Origin: JAOPZW01 sp963803375
Lineage (GTDB): Bacteria; Actinomycetota; Thermoleophilia; Solirubrobacterales; Solirubrobacteraceae
Length of the DNA: 64,000 nt
Direction: 5' to 3'
NCBI GenBank assembly: GCA_963803375.1
Contig: CAWDMB010000013.1
Coordinates: 138,613-202,612 of the forward strand
This document shows, in pieces, positions 51,690 to 60,023 of the stretch. The notes beneath the pieces are model-generated. The model saw only the letters and a list, made by a program, of their open reading frames with translations. It was not told the origin of the DNA and ran no database searches. A program made the position numbers and the translations under genes. Each line of letters opens with the position of its first letter. Position 1 is the stretch's first letter.

Positions 51690-53699
51690 CTAGGGCGTGA
51701 AGATGACGATCCAGCTGAAGTAGTCGAAGAAGCCGTCGGTGTCGTCGACGCGCCAGTTGACGACGAAGCGGAACGTGTGGTCGTCGAGCCGCGTTTGCGT
51801 CCCCGGCCGGATCTCCCAGCGGGCGTTGACCGCGGTGCTCACGTTGCCGATCGACGACAGCCCGAGAGCGATCTGGGCGTCGGAGACGCGTGCGAGCCGG
51901 CTCGCCACATCGAGCTGCACGGTGCCGGTCCGCACGCTCGGGGGCCCGGTGCCGTGGATGTTCAGGTGGACCTCGCCGCTGACGACGTCGACGGGGACCT
52001 TCGCGGCGTTGGAGCCGAAGAGGATGTCGCCGGTCACCGCGAGCGACGCCGGCTGCGTCGGGTTGCCGATCACGACCTGACGTCCGGTGCCCCAGTTGAG
52101 GTGCAGGTTGTCGTCCGCGTCGCTCTGCCAGTCCTTGCCGTCGATGTGGCGCGTCTTCAGGACCCCGTTCTGGCCCGCCCCGACGACCGCGTTGCCGGCG
52201 ACCAGCAGCCCGCTGCGCGGGGCCGACCCGGTCGTGCCGCCGCCGATGTGCACGTTGCGACCCGTGGCCCAGTTCAGGAACAGGTCGTCGTCGTTGTCGT
52301 TGCCGCTGCCCTTGCCGGCGACGTGCCGTGTCTTGACGACGGCGTCGCCGCCCGCCCCGACGAGCGCGCCGCCGCCGATCACCGCGTTGCCGGCGGCACG
52401 CATCGTCCCGTCGTTGACGACCGCGAACTTCTCCTTGAACTGCCCGTCGGCGAAGGCGATCGGCCCGACGGTGAGACGGTCGTCGCCGAACTGGTCGTCG
52501 CCGATGACGATGCGCAAGTCGTTGTGGTTGGGCGACTGCTGGACGCGCTCGATCCAGAGGATGTCAGTGTCGATGCCGCCGGCCGCGTCGCGGATCTCGA
52601 TGCGCTCGTTGAGGAGTAGGTGGCCGGACACGTCGACGCGCCCGGCGGCGTTCACCTCGCCCCGGTCGTTGACCGACAGCTTGCTCTCCCACGCCGGCGC
52701 CGCCGGCGTCCCGGTGTCGATCCCGACCGAGAGCGACCGTGCGCCGTTGGACTCGTCGCCGATCCTGATGCGCACGCCCTCGCCCTCCTGGCGGTAGAGC
52801 TCGAGGTTGGGCGCCGCGCCGCCGTCGGCGTCGCGCAGGTCGATCATCCCCGCCTCGAGGCGCACGCTGTCGCGCGCGGTGAGCAGCCCGTCGACGCGCA
52901 GCGAGCCCTCGACGGCGGCGAGGTCGTCGGTCTCGTCGGCGGCGGCCGGCGGCTGGGCGGCACGGTCGCGGACCCGCAGCCGGCCGCCGGGGGCGAAGAG
53001 CTCCGCCGCCACGATGCCGACGTAGCGCCGCTCCTCCGCGAGGTGCACGGCGTCCGTGCCGGCGAAGCGCCGCTGGCCGGCGCGCCCGTCCCAGTGCACG
53101 CTGCCGAGCCGGACGAGCCAGCGGGGCAGCGGGTCATCGTCGACGAGCTCCTGGTAGGGCACCGACTCGTCGGGCGGGATCGTCAGCGCGCCCGCCGTCG
53201 ACGACGCGGCCTGGTCGTAGAACGACTGGCCGGCGACGATGATCGGCGAGCGCAGGTCGTCCTGGCGGCCGACGAGGATGCGGAACTGCTCGCGGACCCG
53301 CGTGAGCTGGTTCTCGCCGTCCTCGCACTGCTCCCAGCCGGCCGGCGGGCGCCGCGTGCGCTCCTCGTCGTAGGCGATCCACACGGCCACGTCCTCGTCG
53401 CGCGTGAGGCCGTGGAAGACCTGCGGGTCCGGGGCGATCTGGAACGGCTCGAGCACGAGGATCTCGCGCCCGAACCCGTCGACGGCCATCCCCGGGCGGA
53501 CGAAGACCTCGATCGGCCCGGTGGCGCCCTGGACCGGCGCTCGCTCCTCGAGCTCGAGCCCGACGACGATCCCCCACGTGTGGTGGCCGACGTTGTGGCG
53601 CCGGCGCAGGTCGCGGTGGTACTCCTGCTCGGCCTCGAAGTCCAGCGCGCCGAGGACCTGGCGCTGGAAGTACCGCGGGCGTTCGATGTCGACCGCCAT
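51690..53699 (-). CDS. Fibre-like eCIS protein 1 (shared HN module, beta-rich shaft)
   Basis: 669 aa. Residues 8-75 carry the module shared by the next two genes: RPRYFQRQVLGALDFEAEQE, RRRHNVGHHTWGIVVGLEL, VFVRPGMAVDGFGREILVLE. The remainder is rich in Gly, Asp and Asn with repeating short strands (VKTRHVAGKGSGNDNDDDLF, LNWATGRNVHIGG; then LKTRHIDGKDW, LNWGTGRQVVIGN), typical of trimeric tail-fibre shafts, ending in DTDGFFDYFSWIVIFTP. GGAGG precedes the ATG. Likely a host-binding fibre or its baseplate connector. Confidence 0.7.
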   Translation of the reverse strand: MAVDIERPRYFQRQVLGALDFEAEQEYHRDLRRRHNVGHHTWGIVVGLELEERAPVQGATGPIEVFVRPGMAVDGFGREILVLEPFQIAPDPQVFHGLTRDEDVAVWIAYDEERTRRPPAGWEQCEDGENQLTRVREQFRILVGRQDDLRSPIIVAGQSFYDQAASSTAGALTIPPDESVPYQELVDDDPLPRWLVRLGSVHWDGRAGQRRFAGTDAVHLAEERRYVGIVAAELFAPGGRLRVRDRAAQPPAAADETDDLAAVEGSLRVDGLLTARDSVRLEAGMIDLRDADGGAAPNLELYRQEGEGVRIRIGDESNGARSLSVGIDTGTPAAPAWESKLSVNDRGEVNAAGRVDVSGHLLLNERIEIRDAAGGIDTDILWIERVQQSPNHNDLRIVIGDDQFGDDRLTVGPIAFADGQFKEKFAVVNDGTMRAAGNAVIGGGALVGAGGDAVVKTRHVAGKGSGNDNDDDLFLNWATGRNVHIGGGTTGSAPRSGLLVAGNAVVGAGQNGVLKTRHIDGKDWQSDADDNLHLNWGTGRQVVIGNPTQPASLAVTGDILFGSNAAKVPVDVVSGEVHLNIHGTGPPSVRTGTVQLDVASRLARVSDAQIALGLSSIGNVSTAVNARWEIRPGTQTRLDDHTFRFVVNWRVDDTDGFFDYFSWIVIFTP

Positions 53700-53709
53700 C
53701 GTCGCCTCC

Positions 53710-55266
53710 TCACGCGCCGTCGCCGCGCATCGCGCTGCGCAGGATCGCCAGGAAGCCCTGCGGATCGCTCACGGCCGCGCCGACGTTCGTCGCCGAGATG
53801 TTGTCGCGCACGTGCGAGAGGCGCTGGAGCAGGTCCTTGACCTGCGCGAAGTCGCTCTCGTAGAGGCGCTCGCGCCGGTACGACGGATCGGAAGCCTGCA
53901 GCGCGGCTACGACCTTGTTCGTGGCGCGCCGGTCGTCGCCGCGGATCCACTCGGTGCAGCAGAGCAGCTCGAGCACCACGCCTAGCAGCGGCAGGACCGG
54001 CACGAGCGACAGCCACCGGTAGATCGACGGCCACGCTCCCGAGTAGTGGCGGCAGCCGAAGTTGCAGACCCTGACGATCTCGCCGTCGACGATCGTCACG
54101 CACGCGAGCACGAGCCGGTCGTCGAGCGGGGCGGGCGGGCACGGCGGCAGCAGGTGCCGGCAGATGCAGTCGACGACGTACTGCCAGAGCACGGCGACGA
54201 GGTTCATGATCGCCGCCTGGGCCTGGGCGGCGTACGTCTCGTCGGGGTCGCTCGGCGGGCTCTGCAGCACGATCTTGTCGAGCGTCGCGACGAGATCGCA
54301 GCGGACCTTCAGCGGATCGCTCGCGTCGAGCTCGTAGAGGGCCTGGCGCAGGTAGCAGTAGGCCTCGAACAGCGCCTCCGGCTCGCCGCTGAGCTGGCGG
54401 GTGAAGGCCGCCCTGAGCAACGGGTCATAGGAGCGCTGCGGGACGCGCCGGCGCAGGAACGCCGCGACCGTCTCGAAGCAGCCGACGAGCTCCCAGAGCA
54501 GGCTTGCGTGCAGCGCCTCGGCCGGCGTCCGGCAGGGCCCGGGGTCGTCCTCGCACACGTCGAGCCGGAAGCCCTCGACGATGCGCGTCGGCTCGCAGGC
54601 GCCTATCGTCGCCGTCGCCGCCCTCGAGGATCCGCGGGGATCGCGCGACCAGTCGCCGGCGAGGTCGTAGGACACGGTGGTCGCGCGCGCGCCGCCGCCG
54701 CACCCGCAGCCGCCGCTCGCGTGGCCGTTGCCGTTGCCGTTCGCGGCGCAACGGCAGGCGCCGGTGCTCATGGCGTCGCGACGCAGCACGGTGCTCGCGC
54801 GCGCCTCGCGCTCGGCGTAGGCGATCGTGACGCACCAGTGCTCCTCCAGGCCGGCGCAGGGGTCCTCGCCGGAGGCGTCGCGGACGGGATCGCAGCGCGG
54901 GCGTCCGCCGTCGCGGTCGCGGCAGCGCGCGATCAGGTCGAGCACGTCGACGCGCTGCTCGTCGCAGACGACGATGTCGTTGCCGCAGGGGTCGATCGCG
55001 TAGCCGGGCGCCACGCGCACGCCGCCGTCGCAGTCGTCGCAGGCGACCTGCAGGCCGCACACGACCCCCGGCCCGTGCAGGTAGCGGTTGTGGAGGCGGT
55101 TCTTGGCGAGCACGTAGGCCTGGTCGCCGTTCAGCTCGGCCTCGGTCAGCAGCTGGCCGGCGAAGAAGCGCGGGCGCTCGAGGCACTCGAGGCCACCGCA
55201 GGCCGGGCACGCCCGGCCGCCCGCGTGTCGCTGCGGCGTGCGGTCGGCGGTCATCTCGGACGACAT
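53710..55266 (-). CDS. Fibre-like eCIS protein 2 (shared HN module, Cys-rich)
   Basis: 518 aa. An N-terminal CPACGGLEC cluster precedes the shared module (RPRFFAGQLLTEAELNGDQA, NRLHNRYLHGPGVVCGLQV, VAPGYAIDPCGNDIVVCDE; residues ~31-100). A Gly/Cys segment (CRCAANGNGNGHASGGCGCGG) separates it from a helical C-terminal half with a hydrophobic LVPVLPLLGVVLELLCCTEW. Unlike paralogues 1 and 3 it has no beta shaft, so it may be an adaptor rather than a fibre. Function unknown. Confidence 0.65.
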   Translation of the reverse strand: MSSEMTADRTPQRHAGGRACPACGGLECLERPRFFAGQLLTEAELNGDQAYVLAKNRLHNRYLHGPGVVCGLQVACDDCDGGVRVAPGYAIDPCGNDIVVCDEQRVDVLDLIARCRDRDGGRPRCDPVRDASGEDPCAGLEEHWCVTIAYAEREARASTVLRRDAMSTGACRCAANGNGNGHASGGCGCGGGARATTVSYDLAGDWSRDPRGSSRAATATIGACEPTRIVEGFRLDVCEDDPGPCRTPAEALHASLLWELVGCFETVAAFLRRRVPQRSYDPLLRAAFTRQLSGEPEALFEAYCYLRQALYELDASDPLKVRCDLVATLDKIVLQSPPSDPDETYAAQAQAAIMNLVAVLWQYVVDCICRHLLPPCPPAPLDDRLVLACVTIVDGEIVRVCNFGCRHYSGAWPSIYRWLSLVPVLPLLGVVLELLCCTEWIRGDDRRATNKVVAALQASDPSYRRERLYESDFAQVKDLLQRLSHVRDNISATNVGAAVSDPQGFLAILRSAMRGDGA

Positions 55267-55277
55267 CGGCTCTCCCG

Positions 55278-58067
55278 TCACTCGATCGTGAACCAGCTGC
55301 GGAACGTGCCGCCCTCGACGCCGTCGCCGGTCGGGCAGCGGAAAGGTAGGCCGGGCCCGAGGTGGTTGGCGTCGACGGCGGGGTTGACGGTGCGCCCGTC
55401 GGCCAGCGTGATCTGCTTTGACCCCAGGACAAAGTCGCCGTGCATCAGCACGACGTAGTCGCCGGGCACCCAGGTGCCGCCCGTGGGCACGAAGCGCGCG
55501 GCGCGGACGTCGCCGATCTCCACGTCCTGGTCGGGCGGCGGCAGCTCGTCCAGGGGCATCCCGCAGCCGGCGTCGACCTTCAAGCCCGTGACACGGCCGG
55601 TGATCGCGCAGGCGCACCGGATCTGCAGCTCGACGCCGGCCCAGCCGCTCGCGTGCTTGTAGAGAACCTCGAAGGTGTCCGCCGTCAGCGTCTTGGCCAG
55701 GACGTCGCGATCGAAGGCGATCACGAGCCCGTCGTTGCGCAGCCGCACGAGGTCGCTCGTCGGCACGGATCCGGCGTGCGGCCAGTTGACGGCGACGATC
55801 GTCGGGAGCTCGAGCCGCACGGGGTCCCCCGGGTCGCCCTTCTCGCCCTTCGGCAGCCGGAGGTGGACGAGGCCGGTCTGGGCGTCGAAGTCCACGCCGG
55901 CCTGCGGGAGCGTGTCGACGAACTCCCCCGTCACGTCGGCGATCTTCGGGACCCTGAGGTCGACGACGCGCGTCGTGGTGTCGAAGTCCACCCCGGCGCT
56001 CGCGAGGCCGTCGACGAACTGGCCCGTGACGTCGGCGATCCCGAGCCCCGGCGCGCCGTCCGCCCCCTTCGGGAGCCGGAGGTGGACGAGGCCGGTCTGC
56101 GGATCGAAGTCGACGCCGGCCTGCGGCAGCGTGTCGACGAACTCGCCGTCCACGTCGGCGATCTTGGGGAGCTTGAGGTCGACCACGCGCGCGGCGCCGT
56201 CGAAGTCGACGCCCGCGTCCGCGAGGCCGTCGACGAACTCGCCCGTCACGTCGGCGATCCCGAGCCCGGGCGGGCCCTGCGGCCCGGGCGCGCCGCCCTC
56301 GCCGCCGTGCTCCAGCATGCAGCGCACGACGTCGGTGATCACGGTCGTGCTGGGCAAGAGGCGGCGGTCGGAGAGGTTGTCGATGTCGGCGTCGACGATC
56401 GCCTGGCCGGGCTCGTAGTCGGCGATCGTCGCCAGCACGACGCAGTCGTCGCCCTCGCAGGCGGGGCAGCCCTCGATCGTGCGCTCGAAGAGCTCCCCGC
56501 AATCCGCCTCGCTGACGCCGATCACGGCCACGCCCGCGTACCCCTCGTCGCCCTCGTCGTAGGCGGCGTAGATCCGGCGCCCGGCGGCGGTCAGCAGCAT
56601 GTCGAGCGGGCCGTCGAGCGTGAGCGTGGCGCGGACCGCCTCGTTCGGCGCGCTGTCCAGCCTGTAGGTGTCGACGGCGAGCAGCCGCCCTGGGAAGGCG
56701 GCCTCGGTGCGCGTCAGCACGTACGCGAAGCGGCCCGCGGCGGCCACTGCGATCCCGATCGGCGGGTCGGTGCCGAGCGAGGCCGGGCCGGTCACAGGCG
56801 GGAACGGGTCGGCGGCACCGAGCACGACGCCGAAGACGCGCAGCGTGTGATCGGTGCGGGCGGCGTACAGGCGCGTGCCGGCGCTCGTCTGCGCGATCGA
56901 CAGCTTCGCCGCGTTGACGTCGAGCGCCGCCGCCTCGACCTGGCTGACGTCCTCGCCGTCGCAGACGCGCAGGGCGTCGCCGCCGAGCGTGGCCACGATC
57001 ACCTTCGCGCCATCGGGCGTGACGACGACGTCGCCGCCGGCCGCGCCGAACGGCCCCGACGACTGCGTCGGGGCCGTGCCGCAGCTGGGGTCGTCCCAGG
57101 CGTGCAGCTCGCTGTCATCGGCGGTCGTCACCAGGGCGTACAGGCGGCCGGTCGGGCCGGTGGCGAGCATCGCCTCGGCGTCGCCGGCCCCGTAGACGGC
57201 GAGCGTGTTCTGCGGCGTCACCGGACCGCCGCTGTCGTAGACGTAGACGTAGAGGTCGCCGCCCGGCTCGCCCGCCGCGACGAAGATCCGGCTCCCGTCG
57301 GTCGACACGGCGACGTCGAGGGCGCGGCCGTCGCCGGCGAGCGTCGGCTGTACCTGGCGCTGGTCCTCGGTGCTGTAGGACGTGACGGCGAACGAGTGCG
57401 CGAGCTCGCCGCAGTCGTCCGTGCTCGACGTACGCGTGAGCACGTGGAGCGTTCGCGCGGGCTCGTCGATCGCGATCCGCCAGGCGTCGTCGATCGAGAT
57501 CGTGCACAGGCGGTCGAGCCGCGGCCCGCCGCCCTCGTGGGCGTGGCCGGGCGCGTCGAGGACCAGCTCGAGGTCGTAGGCGTCGCGGATGCGGTTGGGC
57601 TTGCAGCCGTCCTCGTCACAGCCGCACTCGTCGAAGAGCGCCGGCACGTCCTCGGTCGGGCACTCGACGGAGCGCAGACAGATCTGCAGCTTGTGCCGTG
57701 GCGGCGCCCCCGGGTCGGGCGGGTCGGCGAGCCATTCCGCGGGCACGTGGGCGAGCAGATCGAAGTACTCGTCGCGCTCGACGAGGATCTCGTGGCCGCA
57801 GCAGTCGATCGCGGTCCCGGGCTCGACGATGACGTAGCGCTCGCGGCACGCGGGGTCTGGATGCTGCTTGACCTTCAGGCCGCAGGCCGTGCCCCACCCG
57901 TGCAGCGCGTGGTTGTGGCGACGGTCCTTGCCGAGCAGGTACTCCTGCTCCTCGCGGAAGTCGCGCTCGACGAGCAGCTTGCCGGTGAAGTAGTTGTTGC
58001 GCGCCAGCTGCGGCGCGGCACACGCAGCGCAGCTGCCGGTGGCGTCGTGGCCGTTGGTGTGCGCCAT
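55278..58067 (-). CDS. Fibre-like eCIS protein 3 (HN module, beta-propeller, collagen-like and tandem repeats)
   Basis: 929 aa. CAACAAPQ precedes the shared module (NNYFTGKLLVERDFREEQEY, DRRHNHALHGWGTACGLKV, VEPGTAIDCCGHEILVERDE; residues ~23-103). Residues ~195-560 look like a YVTN-type propeller (VAVSTDGSRIFVAAGEPGGD, VVVTPDGAKVIVATLGG). Then GAPGPQGPPG, a collagen-like start, leads into two 73-aa tandem repeats and a GEKGDPGDP end. The C-terminal domain (~745-929) is Ig-like/beta (DTFEVLYKHASGWAGVELQI) and ends RSWFTIE. It looks like a receptor-binding fibre. Confidence 0.7.
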   Translation of the reverse strand: MAHTNGHDATGSCAACAAPQLARNNYFTGKLLVERDFREEQEYLLGKDRRHNHALHGWGTACGLKVKQHPDPACRERYVIVEPGTAIDCCGHEILVERDEYFDLLAHVPAEWLADPPDPGAPPRHKLQICLRSVECPTEDVPALFDECGCDEDGCKPNRIRDAYDLELVLDAPGHAHEGGGPRLDRLCTISIDDAWRIAIDEPARTLHVLTRTSSTDDCGELAHSFAVTSYSTEDQRQVQPTLAGDGRALDVAVSTDGSRIFVAAGEPGGDLYVYVYDSGGPVTPQNTLAVYGAGDAEAMLATGPTGRLYALVTTADDSELHAWDDPSCGTAPTQSSGPFGAAGGDVVVTPDGAKVIVATLGGDALRVCDGEDVSQVEAAALDVNAAKLSIAQTSAGTRLYAARTDHTLRVFGVVLGAADPFPPVTGPASLGTDPPIGIAVAAAGRFAYVLTRTEAAFPGRLLAVDTYRLDSAPNEAVRATLTLDGPLDMLLTAAGRRIYAAYDEGDEGYAGVAVIGVSEADCGELFERTIEGCPACEGDDCVVLATIADYEPGQAIVDADIDNLSDRRLLPSTTVITDVVRCMLEHGGEGGAPGPQGPPGLGIADVTGEFVDGLADAGVDFDGAARVVDLKLPKIADVDGEFVDTLPQAGVDFDPQTGLVHLRLPKGADGAPGLGIADVTGQFVDGLASAGVDFDTTTRVVDLRVPKIADVTGEFVDTLPQAGVDFDAQTGLVHLRLPKGEKGDPGDPVRLELPTIVAVNWPHAGSVPTSDLVRLRNDGLVIAFDRDVLAKTLTADTFEVLYKHASGWAGVELQIRCACAITGRVTGLKVDAGCGMPLDELPPPDQDVEIGDVRAARFVPTGGTWVPGDYVVLMHGDFVLGSKQITLADGRTVNPAVDANHLGPGLPFRCPTGDGVEGGTFRSWFTIE
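55826..56268 (-). repeat. 219-bp tandem repeat inside fibre-like gene 3
   Basis: Two copies of a 73-codon unit, each made of two ~32-aa half repeats of the form IADV.GEFVDxLxxAGVDFD....V(V/H)L(K/R)(L/V)PK. The marker gatcccgagccc recurs exactly 219 bp apart (56256 and 56037). Such repeats can expand or contract and would change fibre length. Confidence 0.85.
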
Positions 58068-58082
58068 CGTGCCTCGCCTTCC

Positions 58083-60023
58083 TCAGTCGATCACCGTCGA
58101 GGAGCCGATCCGCGAACGCCTGCCCACCCGCAGCCTCGGAGCCGCCGCCTCGTCGGCGGAGGGGCCGAGGACCGCGTCGTAGCGCAGCCGGGACGCGCCC
58201 TCGACGACCGCGTCGGGGTACGCGCCCACGACCGTGTCGAGCCCGACGAACGCGTGCGTGCCGATGCGGAAGCGAGGCTCGACGACCTCCACGTACGCCT
58301 GCGCGTGCGCCGGCTTGGCGAGCGCGACGACCTCCTCGAGCCGGGGCGCGGAGAGCTCGCGCGCCGCGCGCGCCGGCACGAGGACCGTGAACTGGTGGGC
58401 GAGCGCGTGGAACGGGTCGCGCAGCGGGTCGTCGCTGTCGACGAGCGCGAACTCGCCGATGCGCGAGAACTGGTCCAGGCGCAGCCGCCGGACGATCGCG
58501 TCGCCGAAGACGCGCGAGGTGTCGCCGAGGCGCGCGTCGCCGACGAAGAGCCAGCGGCGCAGCTTGTAGTGCTCGAGCAGCAGCGGCTCGACGCCCGTGT
58601 AGAGCTCGACCTGGAGGCGGACGCCGCGCGGCGTGCCGCGCCAGGTGTAGAGCTCGTGCGCGCGCCGCACGAGCTCGCGGCGGCGGTGGACGGGCAGCGC
58701 GTGGTCGAGCGCGAGCCCGAGCCACGACCCCAGCCACGAGAGCGCGTCCGCCGGCGTCGCGCGCGGGTCGGCGAGCGCCGCCGCGTCGTCGGCGCGCGAA
58801 GCGATCGAGCCGCGGATCGTGTCGAAGATCGAGAGGAAGCGGGCGGTGAAGTCGCGGCTAGCGGGATCCTCGCCGTAGACGGCCGGCAGGAACCGCAGCG
58901 AGCTGCTGCGCGGGTAGAAGACCTTCGCGCGCTCGACGACGGGCGTCTCGGCGCCCCCGCGCAGCGTCAGGCGCAGCCACAGGTACCGACCGGCCGGGCT
59001 CTGCACGAGGCAGTCCCACTCGCGCGCGTCGGCGTCGGCGTGCACCTGGCGCGTCCCCCAGCGCTCCTCGGGCAGCGAGGCCACCTCGGCGAACGTCTTC
59101 GCGGACTCCGACGTCAGCGTGTCGACGGCGGTCGCGGTCCCGCGCGGCACCGCCGCGCTCAGCGCGACGCGGTGCCACTCGCAGCGGTGCAGGCCGCTGT
59201 CCAGTGGGCCCAGGTAGGCGACGCCCTCGGGCTCGAGCGCAACGCGCGACTGCGGGCCCTCGCCCACGTGCAGCGTGCCGCCGGCATCGAGCGCGACGGC
59301 CACCGGCGCGAAGCGGCCCTCGAGCTCGTCGCGCCGGCCGACGCGCGCAACCACGCGACCGTCCGCGAGCACCGCGACCTCCGCGTGCCCCTCCTCGACG
59401 ACGTACAGCCGGCCCTCGCGATCGAGCGCGAGGTCGGTCGGGCGGTCGAGCGCGCCCTCCAGCGGCCAGAGGTCCTCGAGCCCTCCGCCGCACGCGAAGA
59501 CGGCGATGCGCCCGCTCGCCGGGTCGCTCGCGTACAGGCGCCCGTCGCGCCCGATCGCGACGTCCCACGGCCGCCAGTCGGCGTCCAGCGTGACGATTCG
59601 CCTCAGCGCGAGGCCCTTGAGCGCGAAGACCTGGACGCGCGCGTTGCCGGTGTCGGCGACGTAGAGGTCGTCGCGGGAGGAGATCGCGATGCCGTGCGGG
59701 TCGCGCAGGCGCCGGGGCGCCGATCCCTCGCCCCCCACGCACGGCAGCGCCTCGAGCCGCCGCTCGCAGGGGTCGAAGCGCTCGACCGCGAGCGCCCCGG
59801 CGTCGAGCACGTACACGCGCCCGCCGGCGTCGACGGCCACGCGGCGCGGGAGCGCGAGCCCGCCGAAGCTGCCCTCGGCGTCGGCGAGCGGCGGCGCCGC
59901 GTCGGGGCGCTCGCGCAGGCGCAACGCGCCGTCGCGCTCCTCGACGCGATCGAGCAGCGGCGCGCGCCATCCGCTGCGCGCGCCCAGCAGGACGTGATCG
60001 GCGGGTCGGTCGAGGACCCTCAC
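58083..60023 (-). CDS. Baseplate gpI-like tail protein with inserted NHL propeller
   Basis: 646 aa, GTG start overlapping gpJ by 4 nt. The C-terminal part (from RFLPAVYGEDPASRDFTARF, ~379) matches the phage P2 gpI/tail protein I family: LSWLGSWLGLALDHALPVHR and ELYTWRGTPRGVRLQVELYT. The N-terminal ~300 residues contain NHL-type repeats (LRDPHGIAISSRDDLYVADT, WRPWDVAIGRDGRLYASDP, RPTDLALDREGRLYVVEEG) forming a beta-propeller, not part of classical gpI. It is a baseplate component linking wedge to fibres. Confidence 0.82.
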   Translation of the reverse strand: MRVLDRPADHVLLGARSGWRAPLLDRVEERDGALRLRERPDAAPPLADAEGSFGGLALPRRVAVDAGGRVYVLDAGALAVERFDPCERRLEALPCVGGEGSAPRRLRDPHGIAISSRDDLYVADTGNARVQVFALKGLALRRIVTLDADWRPWDVAIGRDGRLYASDPASGRIAVFACGGGLEDLWPLEGALDRPTDLALDREGRLYVVEEGHAEVAVLADGRVVARVGRRDELEGRFAPVAVALDAGGTLHVGEGPQSRVALEPEGVAYLGPLDSGLHRCEWHRVALSAAVPRGTATAVDTLTSESAKTFAEVASLPEERWGTRQVHADADAREWDCLVQSPAGRYLWLRLTLRGGAETPVVERAKVFYPRSSSLRFLPAVYGEDPASRDFTARFLSIFDTIRGSIASRADDAAALADPRATPADALSWLGSWLGLALDHALPVHRRRELVRRAHELYTWRGTPRGVRLQVELYTGVEPLLLEHYKLRRWLFVGDARLGDTSRVFGDAIVRRLRLDQFSRIGEFALVDSDDPLRDPFHALAHQFTVLVPARAARELSAPRLEEVVALAKPAHAQAYVEVVEPRFRIGTHAFVGLDTVVGAYPDAVVEGASRLRYDAVLGPSADEAAAPRLRVGRRSRIGSSTVID

